From Eonycteris spelaea (lineage: Eukaryota; Chordata; Mammalia; Chiroptera; Pteropodidae): a stretch of 64,000 nucleotides of DNA. The DNA lies in assembly GCA_003508835.1 (NCBI GenBank), contig PUFA01000072.1, positions 8,964,501 through 9,028,500 of the forward strand, read 5' to 3'. How positions within the stretch are numbered: position 1 is the first letter of the stretch; the number at the start of each line of letters is the position of its first letter. Below, in pieces: positions 12,039-21,699 of the stretch. The translations under genes and the position numbers were made by a program. The notes beneath the pieces are model-generated. The model was not told the origin of the DNA. It made no database searches and saw only the letters and a list, made by a program, of their open reading frames with translations.

Positions 12039-12500
12039 GTGATAGTTAATTTTATGTGTCAGCTTTTCTGGGTCATAGTGCCCAGATATTTGGTCAAACA
12101 TTAGTCAAGATGTTTCAGCGAAGGTGTTTTTTGGATGAGATTAACATTTAAATTGGTAGACTTTGAGAAAAGCAGATTGCCCTCTCCAACGTGGGTGGGC
12201 CTCATCTAATCAGTTGAAGGCCTCAATAGAATGAATAATAATGTTCCACAAGGAAAAGGAAATTCTGCCTGCAATCTGCTTTTGGACTCAAACTGCAATA
12301 TCAGCTCTTCCCTTGGTCTCCAGCATGCCCACCTGTAGTGCAAATTTTGGTTTTACTGAGTCTCCACAACCATGTGAGTCAGTTCCTTAAAATCAATCAA
12401 TCAATCAATCCATCAGTGAATCTCACACAAACACATACATACATACACATGCACATGCACACATACACACATATACTCTGTTAGTTCTGTTTATGTTCTA
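12039..12500 (+). repeat. Abundant mammalian dispersed repeat (LTR-like), family not named
   Basis: Starts 'tgtgatagttaattttatgtg' and continues through 'cccagatatttggtcaaaca', 'gatgagattaacatttaaat', 'gtgggtgggcctcatctaat' and 'ctgtctcc'-type C-rich text to 'gtgagtcagttccttaaaatc'. This order belongs to a very common mammalian interspersed repeat. It ends in (AATC)n and (ACAT)n simple repeats (12392-12470). I cannot give the family name with confidence. Confidence 0.75.
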
Positions 12501-14309
12501 TAAAATTAGTTTTCCATAAAACTTTAGAAGTTTTTATTTTTTAAAAAAATTAGTCATAACCCTAATTTTTTGACATCCTAATAGATGTGATCTGCAGTTA
12601 GACAAACACTCACTTAATAGCCCTTCTATCCTAAGTATCTTCCTACTGGCTTTTCTACAGTACTTGAAATTCCTACTTCACTCCATAAAAAAGGCCTTGA
12701 TGGCTCCTGTTAAAATAGAGAGCAGGATAACAATTAGGCCAGTATTAGCTGTTAGCATCTTAATGGCTTACACGTGCAGGTTTTCTGTCCATTCATCATT
12801 AAGAAATCTCTGCAGACAAGTTCTAGATATGTTATTGGGCCCATGGGCAGCAAAGGGCCCTCATGAGGCTCTATCTAGGTCACAGGTGGGCTCCATTGAC
12901 TATTTTATGTACTTAAGTTTATCACTATTATCTCTAGAAAGGACTTAAGATGGCTTATAAATAAATATGTAGTAGGAAGGTCAAATGGGTAAAAAAAAAT
13001 GAGAAAAGGGAAAATGACAGACAATAAAATGGAACCAAGAGCAAAGCAAATATGCAAATTACACGTCTTGAAAATCTATGTGCTTGTAGGGGTGAGCCAT
13101 GCAATTGAGTTAAAAGTTTCTGGAAGAATATGTGAAGAAGTGTAAAATAAGTCACATAATATAGAAGATTAAGAAACCAATCGTTGCTTAGATAAGTCCA
13201 AGTGCTTCTATCATTGAGACCAGAGTAAGATCTCTTTAGTAGGTCTTCTAGGAGAAAACATAAGCAACACTGTCTTTGCAACATCTTTTGAGCTGAAAGA
13301 ATTGACAAGCTTCAAAAGACCCTTTTTAATTACTCTTTATTTAGCCAAGAGCATTGCATCAAATCGCAGTTCAGTAGAAGCACTTCTGCAGGGACCCACA
13401 ATAATGCATCCTAGTTGTGAAGTTGTTGGTGAGCTGGTTTCATTTAGAGATAAGTTATAAATTATCTAGTTGTTCTCAAGTGGCAGCCTGGCGGTCAGTG
13501 ATGAAATTTCCATGGATTCATGATGAAAATGAAAAAACAGTACTGTGACTAGTAAATTTTTCTTAACACAGAATTTCTATAAATCTGCTTCTCAAGACTA
13601 TTGTTTCCTGCATGCTTACTTTGTAAAATGCTTTAGTAACCTTTTGGTAACCATCATAAAATTGTTAAAGAACTTGTCTGTGAAGTATAAAAATCTGGGT
13701 AACCACTGACCTAGAAGAATGGAAAGAGACACAGTCCTCCATGAGTATTTTTTTCTCAGCAGGGCTTTTGATATCCTTATAACCTGAAGGAATATGCTAA
13801 AAATTATGCCTCTGACAAACATCAGTTCTCCAATGCTGCAATTTTAATACAAAACCATATGTTTTAAAAATCAGTCAGTCTGGGAGTAGAATTGATATAC
13901 TGTTATAAAAATTTAGAAACCAGGGAAGGACGGTGCCTAAATAGAAGCTGTGCCCACTGTTTCTATCAGTTGAGCCAAGGATGCAGAGCCAAGAGTGTCC
14001 TCAGGAAGTTATTTTGGATTTTCACTGACTCACAAACAAATGGATGAGAGGTTCCCAAGTTTTGCACCACTGAATACTGCCACAATAATTCTAAGCTGGG
14101 AACATTTTAAAGAAATGAACCAAGTGTTTATGTGGATCATAAAACAATAACAACAGTGAAAAACTTCAAACAAAACTGTATGGTAATAATACCTACACAA
14201 TCCTTAGCTTTGAGTAATTGACTTTTCTTGGATTTTTTGAAAGATTAACAACTACACATTGGTAATGTATGACATCATCTGGTGGATGTGGTTAGTAGCC
14301 ATTATAAAT
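12501..14309. other. Mostly unique sequence
   Basis: About 1.8 kb in which I recognise no repeat or gene. Open frames of 94 (12664-12948 plus), 117 (12955-13308 minus) and 68 codons (13616-13822 minus) lack domains. The 117-codon frame is Phe/Leu-rich, as expected from antisense reading of A-rich DNA. Confidence 0.45.
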
Positions 14310-14490
14310 AGTTAATATTTATTAAGCACCGTTTTAAGCATTTTACATGTAAATACAATCTTATGAGATAAGAATTATTATTATATACTCATTTTACAGA
14401 TGAACAAACTGAGGCCAAGAATTGTTAAATAAATGTTACTCAATTACTAAGAGGTGAGACCAAGCTTCAAACTGTGGCAGAGCGACCCCA
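14310..14490 (+). repeat. MIR-family SINE
   Basis: Clear order: 'atatttattaagcaccgttt', 'aagcattttacatgtaaata', 'cattttacagatgaacaaac' and 'tgaggccaag', followed by 'aagaggtgagaccaagcttc'. Confidence 0.8.
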
Positions 14491-15261
14491 GAGACCATAC
14501 TTACAATAAAGTGTTTTACTGACTCCTTACCTAGCTAGAAGCCTGAAAAAAAGTTGGAAGATAGCTGCCAGAAATGGGGCTCTTTGTCTTGGAATAGTTA
14601 ATTTGTGACCATTCTTTCTGGCAGTAACCAGATCACGAGGACAATTTTCTTAGAAGGCCACTTCTGGCCTATAATAGTAATAAAATCATATCATTTTCAG
14701 ATAAGAGGGTACTAATTGTTCTGTTTCTATGGAGTCCTTGGCCTCCAACTCATGCAGAAGCGGCATCAAATTGTTTCAGTAGGAGTTAAAAACAAGGGGT
14801 ATGGGGAGCGGAGTGTGATTCTGATACTCAGAACATAGTCTCATTCTATACACAAAATTTTATTGGATTGGCCTGGTCACTCCTGAATCTCTGGGTCATG
14901 GAAGGTACCGGGGACCAATTTCTTCATGCACATGAATGTCTAAGGTGTCTCTATTGCATTTTGGTGACTTGGCCTACATTGAATTTATTTCACTGAGTCA
15001 AAGACCTAAGAAAAATGAAAATAAACTGCAAACTGTCTTTTATTAAGTCTGCTGGATTTCTTTTAAGATAAGAACATAAGAATGGTCAACAACAGATTGG
15101 CTGTGCCTAAAGCTGGCCTAGGTTGGAGGTGGAACCAGCAGTCAGCTCATTATTAGTTTGTTCCACAGAGCTTGGGGCCTCTCTGATCTTTCAGCCTGGA
15201 AGCCCTGCTATTTCTTACAGTGATCCCTCACTCTAATTTGTGCCACTTCTCATGTTAAGTT

Positions 15262-15275
15262 GTCACCATGGCAAC
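15262..15275. promoter_or_regulatory. Perfect RFX-type X-box palindrome
   Basis: GTCACC-AT-GGCAAC fits the RFX consensus (GTNRCC, 0-3 nt spacer, RGYAAC) at every position. It lies in a non-repeat stretch with fairly high GC for this window. About 60 bp downstream is CAG/GTGAGT (15326-15334), which matches both a 5' splice site and, shifted by one base, an AP-1 site (TGAGTCA, 15330-15336). The match is visible in the sequence; regulatory function is inferred. Confidence 0.45.
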
Positions 15276-15794
15276 ACTCCAAGCCCTTTGGGCTTCTGTT
15301 CTGCAGTAATATGGGCTCTCTTCACCAGGTGAGTCAATAGAAGTTCAAAGTATTTGCAAATTAGAAAGTCACAGGTGCCCAGAACTGATAAGGGTCCAGC
15401 TTTTGAGACTCTTCTCACCAGTTTCCCTGAGTCCAAATCTCCAACCTTCTGGGCAGAGTTTTATCTCTTAGTTTTGGGCTGCTCAGAAAATCTGTTCTCA
15501 TTCTACTTCAGAGATTTCTTTTCCAATTCAAACTCCTCTACTTTTTTAGCTTTTTATTCTTTCTAACTTGCAGTCTAGAGTCTTTGTTTTTCATAGTGCA
15601 AACCTTTTTAAAGTTTCTGAGTTTCTCCTGGAGAAAATAACCTTCTTTATCCAGAGTTATTTGTCTGTCATTGACATATTTACATGCAATAGACTATTCA
15701 GAAGTGGCCAGTAGAAACAGTGAAAGCAGAAATAGGCACAGGAGCACAGAGGACAAATTTGCTAGCACTATTTTCCTACTCCCCAAATTATTAC

Positions 15795-15970
15795 TTTTGG
15801 CTTAGCAGAGGAACACTAAATATTAATACATAGCCTCATTCAACAAATATTTATTGATAAAGAACTGTGCTAAAGTCTGTCATGGAAGAGTTTTTAGTCT
15901 ACTAGAAAAGTGTGGCATCCACTATACAAAATAAACAATTATATTGGTAGGGAATGATACAGTGATTTTA
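15795..15970 (+). repeat. Ancient dispersed repeat fragment
   Basis: The 'cattcaacaaatatttattga' opening and the 'tgtgctaaagtctgtcatgg' and 'aaataaacaattat' segments recur across mammalian genomes. Related text occurs at about 57500-57830 in this window. Probably L2- or MIR-derived; family uncertain. Confidence 0.5.
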
Positions 15971-16589
15971 AAAAAAATGTACAAATACAGGACCATGGGA
16001 GTTCAGATTACTTTGTTATTTAGAAATCATAAATGAATCAAAATAAAAGAAAGTAGAAATAAGAATTTTAGAGTGAGAGTGAATTTAAAGGTCAACTTGC
16101 TCATGTGATTTACTTTGCAGGTAAAACAGACCCAAATATGTTTTTAAAAGTTAACAAGAAAAAAAAATAACATTGAACGTCAATTGTAATATAAAAATAA
16201 AAATAATTTTTAAAAATCAACAAGAAATATATAGTTTAATTGTGACAAAATTAAGTATTGGAGACAAGCCTCTGGATTTCTGCGTTGCATCTATTTTCTC
16301 TGTACCAAGTAGCTTTCCTCAATAACCCAGGGACACAGGAACCACAAATTAAACATAAATTAGTAATAGTCAGCAAAGCTATATTTAAAAAATGAAAATG
16401 ACCATGTTAATTGGAGAACATCTTAGAAAAGAGAGGAAAGAACTCTTTGGTTATATTTGGCATTTTTTCATTTCTTGTTATAAGAACCTAAATCCAAAGT
16501 AGATCTGTGGAAATAAAGGAATAGGAAATAGGACCATCCCAAGAAAAGGTATGGAAAGCAGAGTTATTTAGTCTGATAAAAAGAAAGTA
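15971..16589. other. Unique A-rich sequence
   Basis: AT-rich; nothing recognised. Confidence 0.4.
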
Positions 16590-17075
16590 ATAGGGGAAAT
16601 TCTTTAGCTTTCAGGGATCAGGAGGTTCCTAACCAAGGAGACAGAAAAAAAACTTAGGGAAAAGTAAAATTTATTATACTCACAGATCCTGGAGATTCAT
16701 AGGTGTGGCATGCCACACAGGACCACATAAGAAACACACTAGGGTGGTCGAGAGGAAGAAAACAGAAGAGCAAGGAATTTGTACCAGAGTTTTTATTGAA
16801 GTTTCTGAGGGAAAGGAAAGACAGGCAGGGTGAACTGCTTAAGACCGACTACTTTGAATAATTTCTGTGGGTTTGGGGCTATAGGGGTGTGTCCTAGTTG
16901 CTGTTCACCTGGCCCTAGTGTGATTAAAACAGAGGAATGTTGCCATCTGGGGTGTACAGGTTAGTTAGAGGAGGTAAGGCTCTGGATTGGTTAGTTTTCA
17001 TATCAAGGGCATGTTCCTGGTTGGGTCCTTTGTGATATCTAAGAATTGACTAGTCTAGGGAGGGGCAATCTCTCT
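16590..17075 (-). mobile_element. Probable solo ERV LTR
   Basis: About 480 bp with LTR-like design on the minus strand: a reverse-complement AATAAA at about 16670 (plus-strand 'tttattatactcaca'), a CCAAT box (plus-strand 'ggattggtta' near 16985) and moderately high GC against AT-rich flanks. No internal retroviral genes adjoin it, and I could not define a clean TG...CA edge or target duplication, so the ends are approximate. It differs in sequence from the ERV LTRs at 18016 and 24326. Confidence 0.5.
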
Positions 17076-17559
17076 CTCAGCCAGAAATATTTTTTAAAGA
17101 TGTCAAAACATCATAATACACAGATATTAAAAAATATATATTTACAATACAATTGATTTCCTATCTAAAGGGTTTTATTATTTTTATTTTTTACTATATC
17201 CCATAGGCTTGTCTCTGTAGTGTCATACAGTGCTTAGATTGTATAAAATCTAGAAAATCTAGAAGATTTGTCAGTTTTCCTCCCCTTTTGAGCCATTTTA
17301 AAAAATCAGCTAGGGAATCTAAAGGGCAACAAAGAATAAGCCTGCAAAGATATTGACAATAAATTGTTTACTGACCCTCAAACCTCCCTCAGAATTGCTG
17401 CATTGATCCTCCTGCCCTGACAGAAAATCAGATTTCTTCTGAGAAATTCCATGCTTCATAAATTGGAGGACTTCAGTATCACACTGACAAGAATTCAATA
17501 TTTTTCTTGGAGGGATTTGGTCAGTCTGAACTGGTGTTTCATTAGTATATGGTAGTAAT
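17076..17559. other. Unassigned sequence
   Basis: No repeat or gene recognised; contains an AT-rich stretch at about 17120-17200. Confidence 0.4.
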
Positions 17560-18015
17560 GCCCAAGTAGTAATTACTAACTAGTGTCTGTCCCAATTATA
17601 GTGTGGCAGAGTCTTAATGTCCTTCTAAAACCTCTTCTTCCCTCCAGTCTCTAACTGGGCCTTTATATGCAATTAACTTTGTGGCTAGGTGTGGCTGTGT
17701 GATTAAATCATCTGTAATGAAATGTGAGCAAATTTATGCAGGTAACTTCAGGCTTTCCTAACTGAAAAGAAATAGCTTTCATGGGACTCTCTTTCATTAT
17801 GAGGTGGAAAGCAGACATGCTAGTGAGCCAGCTGTGGTCTCCAGAAGAGGCTGATGACCCAGGGAAGCAGAGCAAGGACATGGAAGGAACCTGGGGCTCT
17901 GAGGCATCTCCTGGGACAGTGACAACCTGCCAACTGGAGGTACTCACCTTGGGACTTTTATGCAAGAAACAAACTCCCATTTTATTTAAACATTGTATTG
18001 TAGGTCTCATTGTAT
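17560..18015 (+). repeat. Old dispersed repeat, left part (split by the ERV)
   Basis: Contains 'ggctaggtgtggctgtgtga', 'atggaaggaacctggggct' and 'accttgggacttttatgcaa', then a run toward 'cattgtat'. It is one of three copies of the same family here (others near 32600-33050 and 48780-48990). The expected continuation, 'taagccactgagattt', is missing here but appears as 'ggctactgagatttt' at 24754, after the ERV. Two opposite-strand open frames (17708-18034, 17781-18095) fall in this repeat and are not genes. Family name uncertain. Confidence 0.65.
18012..18015. repeat. ERV target-site duplication, left copy (GTAT)
   Basis: GTAT directly precedes the 3' LTR end and is repeated at 24750-24753. 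A 4-bp duplication is typical of gammaretrovirus-like proviruses. Confidence 0.85.
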
Positions 18016-18469
18016 TGTTGCAGAAAAAGTACAAAATTAGACCGGCGAGAAACCAAGCAGCACTCAGAGAGTTGGAGAACTCAGGTTTATTATGACAGTG
18101 GTCCCAGAGGAACTAGTGCTCTAAAGATCTGGGCCCAGAGCTCAGTTGCACCATTCCTCATGGACCCTTTTTGGTATGGGCTGATTGGTTAATTTGTCCT
18201 CAGATCATTACAAAGCAGCAGGTGTTGCTACAGTGTCAGGTAGTTACATTGTTTTACAAAGGGCAGGAGTTGCAATGGGTTGCCACAGTTATAAAGAATT
18301 ACAAAGCCTGGGAGTTGCTAGGGTACAAACATTACATTTGTTGCTTAAACAGATCAAACAAAAGGGAAGGTGAGTCTTTAGTCAATTTTGAGCATAGCCC
18401 ATGTAGCAAGCATATTTACAGAAGCAGAACAAAGAGCTAATCATCCTTTTGAAAGAAAATTCCTCTTTG
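18016..18469 (-). repeat. ERV 3' LTR (454 bp)
   Basis: Aligns along its length with the LTR at 24326-24749. It ends (minus sense) in CA; its first two bases, expected TG, read CA here. A reverse-complement AATAAA at 18086-18091 is the poly(A) signal. CCAAT is present (plus-strand 'gattggtta', about 18183). The TATA box seen in the partner LTR is destroyed ('cattcctcatgg'). U3 has two imperfect ~46-bp tandem units (about 18240-18335). Near the U5 end it carries extra bases ('ggcgagaaaccaag', about 18043) not found in the other LTR. Confidence 0.93.
18086..18091 (-). terminator. LTR poly(A) signal AATAAA
   Basis: Plus-strand TTTATT is AATAAA on the ERV strand, placed near the R/U5 boundary. 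The 5' LTR has GATAAA at the homologous site (24379-24384). Confidence 0.6.
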
Positions 18470-18481
18470 TTCCCTCCTTTT
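18470..18481 (-). other. ERV polypurine tract
   Basis: On the minus strand this reads AAAAGGAGGGAA and directly abuts the 3' LTR, where the plus-strand DNA primer is expected. It lies 17 bp after the env stop codon. Confidence 0.8.
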
Positions 18482-18498
18482 GATGCCTGTTTAAATTC

Positions 18499-19277
18499 TT
18501 ATAGGGCATCAACCTCTTGATCTCCCTGGGCCAGGAGCTGGTAATTCCACAGCATAAGGATCTTTGCTGCAGTCTTTCTCTCTACTAGAGCCTCTATGAG
18601 GGAGGTAATCGCCTGGACAACAAGAGGCAACAGGCAAGGGAGAAAGAGGCAGGCCCCGAGGAGGAGGAGGAGGAGGAGGAGGAGGAGGAGGAGGAGGAGG
18701 AGGAGGAGGAGGAGTACTATTCCAACTAAGGTCTTAAAGCCTCCGAAGGTAGAGAATTATCCTCCAAAGGGTCCCACTCTGTTCAACTCTGGATGAGTAC
18801 ATGAACTATTTTTCATCGGTTACAGCCTGACCATTGTCATCTATTTGGAGACAGTGATCGGATTGGTTAAACTTTCCACATACTCCCCCTTCTTCTGCTA
18901 GCAAGAAATCTAAAGCTGAACGGTTTTGATATATTGCTGCACACATCTGAGACCGTTGCGTGGTCAGAAGTGCTAGGGCTGAGGCTGTCTGGTTAGTAAT
19001 GATCTCTAGCATGGCTTGTAACCTGATAATTTGATTAAGCATGTATACGGGGGTTCAGTAACCCCAGCGCCCGTCTTGGGCCCAAGTTGTGGGGCCACAG
19101 TATTGATATGGTGGGTTGGCCATTCAACCTATCCCCACATTTGTTATCCTCCTACTTCAAGCCACTTCTTAGTCCTGGATTTTAAGTATTGATATAAGGG
19201 AACACCTAGCTCATTTCCTCCTTTGTCCGATAGAGGAAGAAGCCAGGCTGAATGATCCTGATGGTGCAACTTCCCTT
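18499..19277 (-). pseudogene. env: ERV env transmembrane (TM) subunit remnant
   Basis: The N-terminal half contains a 78-codon frame (19042-18806) with the conserved heptad region, the [15 protein letters not shown] segment typical of gamma-type TM proteins, and a following cysteine motif in which one of the usual paired cysteines is His (HC). Just upstream, TGA at 19055-19057 replaces what is probably a CGA codon. A TAG ends the 78-codon frame at 18806-18808. After a further frameshift, a membrane-proximal stretch (FGGFKTLVGIV) leads into a run of 19 leucines encoded by a CTC microsatellite and then a cytoplasmic tail ending in TAA at 18499-18501. The tail reads open. I could not place a cleavage site or fusion peptide between 19280 and 19060. 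Not functional. Confidence 0.88.
18658..18714. repeat. (GAG)19 microsatellite inside env
   Basis: Nineteen perfect GAG units on the plus strand, CTC on the ERV strand. In the env frame they encode 19 consecutive leucines where the membrane-spanning helix should be. On the plus strand the same run gives a poly-arginine open frame. Confidence 0.97.
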
Positions 19278-20125
19278 CTAGTTTGCTGGGAGTTGAGGAT
19301 AAGCCCTCTTCCCACAAATCCAAAAGAGCCCATCTGGTGCTTTCCAACTCCCAGAGCTAGAGGAGTTGAAGATTTCCCAGAATGTGTCAATAGCTGCGAT
19401 AGCACGGATGGGGCTAGGGACCGTACCTTTCTTTATAGTACAGTTTGTGACAGTTGAGCTTTGGTCAAAAGAGTGGCACAAGGAGAAGTTAGTTATAGTG
19501 CTGTAGGTGGCCCAATACCAGGAGGGAACTTTGGGCCACCAATTTAGGTCCGTGTGATTTAAAAATAGCATTCTTCTACATGGAGTCTCTCCATCCCTCT
19601 GAGTATATCTTGGACCTATCCAGTCAAGACATTCTTCTCTTATTACATCTGAGGAATGGACCAAACTCCTGGGTTGACCCTCTTCATGTTGAAGCACTGT
19701 GTGATTCCACTGAAGGAGGTAAAAGGCATCTAGGCTAGTTCGCTTCCAAGGCCAATCCTCACTCATCAGTGCTCCTCCACATGCCCAGCATTTAGTAATA
19801 CCAAGTTCATGGGCTATCCTCTCAGCTAGGTCAATAAAGAGGTTCTTCCATGGCTTTGGCTCAAGGTGACCTTTAGCTGATCATACATGGGTGGGCTTTG
19901 GGGCCTAGGAGGTAGTGCAGGTTTAGGTGTGGTTGAATGATGCAACTTCTGGGCCCTCTACATGGTTATGGAACTTTTCCTCATCTGAGGTCCATCGCCA
20001 ACATGCCCAAGTTTCCCCAAATTTTTCAAGCTCTTGGCAGGATTGGCTACTTTTGGATTTAATTTTTATATACCCTATCCAGTATTTGTACCCCCAATGA
20101 GTGCAGAATGTAACATTTAGGGCAG
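19278..20125 (-). pseudogene. env: ERV env surface (SU) subunit remnant
   Basis: A 162-codon frame (19766-19278) holds Asn-X-Ser/Thr sites (NHT, NFS, NCT, NSSSS), many Trp/Cys residues, and ends with a CGKRAYPQLPAN segment, the conserved C-terminal SU pattern. An earlier SU portion sits in another frame (about 20125-19923), with FCTHWGYKYWIGYI and several cysteines. The SU start and signal peptide are missing because the internal deletion removed them. Confidence 0.85.
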
Positions 20126-20150
20126 TGTGATTCTTCTCATGTACAAAGAG
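20110..20150 (-). other. Deletion junction: RT end joined to env
   Basis: Within one open frame (20246-19923) the protein changes from an RT-connection/RNase H-start pattern (ALELPDVTQDFNLFVHEKN) to env SU sequence (FCTHWGYKYWIGY) within a few codons. RNase H, integrase and the env start, normally about 2 kb, are missing between them. The exact breakpoint cannot be set without a relative. Confidence 0.75.
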
Positions 20151-21186
20151 GTTAAAGTCCTGTGTCACATCCGGTAGTTCTAATGCTGGGGCGCTGGTTA
20201 AGAGTCTCTTTATTTCTCGAAAGCTTTTTCTTGTTTGGAGCCCCATTCCAGGGCATCTTTACCAGACCCAGCTATGGCCTCATACAGTGGCTTGGCAATC
20301 TCAGAGAAACCTGGTATTCAGATCCAACAGAATCTGGCAGCCCCTAAGAATTCACGGACCCCTTACTTGGTGTTTGGCCAAGGTTTTGAGCAAATGGCCA
20401 GTTTCCTTTCATGTTCAAGTGCTCGACGTCCTTTTGAGATGATGCACCCAAGGTATCTGACCTCTTGTTTGCAGATTTGAGCCTTCTTCCATGACACCTG
20501 TATCCCATGGTAAAGAGTAGCGCCCGTAAGGCTCTAGTACCTTTCCAACAGCCTCCATGGGTGGGGCTAGCCAGCAGCAGGTCATCTACATACTAGAGTA
20601 GAGCGCAGCAAAGTCTCTCTAGGGAAGGCAGCCAGATCTGTGGCCAGCACTTCGCCAAACAGGGTGGGTGAGTTCTTGAAGCCCTGTGTCAGTCAAGTCC
20701 AGGTCAGTTGCATTTTCTCCTGGTGTGTGGGTCTTCCCACTCGAAGGTAAACAAAGGCTGGCTGGCTGGTGATAACTGGAGACTGAAGGAGGCATCTTTA
20801 AGGTCAAGGCATATGTACCAGTTGCTTGAGCAGGTAAGAGACCCAGGAGGGTGTACAGGTTCGGGACTACCACACGGATGGTGACCACTACATTGTTGAT
20901 GGCACGGAGGTCCTGGACAGGGTGGTAGTCATTCTCTCTGGGTTTCTTGACCGGCAAGAGTGAGTGTTCCAATGGGACTGACACTCAGCTAGAATTACGG
21001 TATTGTGTAAATGCTGGATGTGGTCCCGAATTCCTAGGCGTGCTTCCTGTGTACTGGATATTGCCTTTGTGACAGGGGAGGCTCCTGGTCTCAGGTCTAC
21101 CACAATGGGTGCATGAATTTTGGCTAGACCTGGGGCCCCCTTTTCTGCCCAGACTGCAAGGAACTCTTCTAGCAGACTGGTTGGGT
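20126..21186 (-). pseudogene. pol: ERV reverse transcriptase remnant
   Basis: Motifs in order: EVWAE-like start ('FLAVWAEKGAPGLAK', about 21160), LLPVKKP and PVQDLRAINN (about 20960-20900), an LKDA-type region now out of frame, QGFKNSPTLF (about 20687-20657) and the catalytic YVDD box (20592-20581) followed by LLLAS. At least two frameshifts separate these blocks, and a TAG stop occupies the codon just before YVDD (probably from CAG). The thumb/connection continues to about 20130, where it is fused to env. Confidence 0.9.
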
Positions 21187-21600
21187 TTATTTGTTTTCCT
21201 CCCAGAGAATAATGACACCGTCCATCCTGGACATAGTCACAACCATTATTAGAGCAGGCTGGCTCCTCAGCGTGAGACTGGTGGGCTTCCCTAGGGTAAA
21301 GGTGATTTGTGTTCCAAGCTTTGTTAATAAGTCTCTACTCAAAAGGAGAATGGAGCACCCTGGTAGGTACAAGAACTCATGAGTCACTAGGTGGGCCCCT
21401 AACTGACATGAGTGGGCTTTACAGAATGAGCGGGCAACTCAGTCCCCCATGGCCCCACTGATAGTTGCTGTTCGATCCATGAGGGGAGCCACAGGTGTGG
21501 TTACCACAGAGTGTTCAGCCCAAATGTCTGTCCACCATAAAAGTCATTAATTGATCCCCTACTTCTTTGCGACTGTAGGCTCCTGGGGGCCTAGGATCAG
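21187..21600 (-). pseudogene. pro: ERV protease remnant
   Basis: The C-terminal half is a clean frame (21387-21187) with 'FLYLPGCSILLLSRDLLTKLG', the conserved retropepsin pattern ending in an LLxRDLLxKL box. Upstream the active-site region (about 21530) is disrupted: the D-T/S-G triad cannot be read in frame because of an indel, although the sequence following it (AEHSVVTT) is recognisable. Inactive. Confidence 0.85.
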
Positions 21601-21699
21601 GGAGCCCGGTTGTTCCTAGTCTGATTGTTCTTTGGCCTGGTTGATAAGTTCTTGGATGACTGGCTCAGCCTGGTACTTTCCTTTACAAGGTTGATTGAA

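Noticed and set aside
17708..18095. Two ~105-codon frames on opposite strands
   Set aside because: They lie in an old dispersed repeat and run into the ERV LTR.
18596..18796. Plus-strand open frame with a long poly-arginine run
   Set aside because: It is the opposite strand of the (CTC)19 leucine run in env; no other coding evidence.
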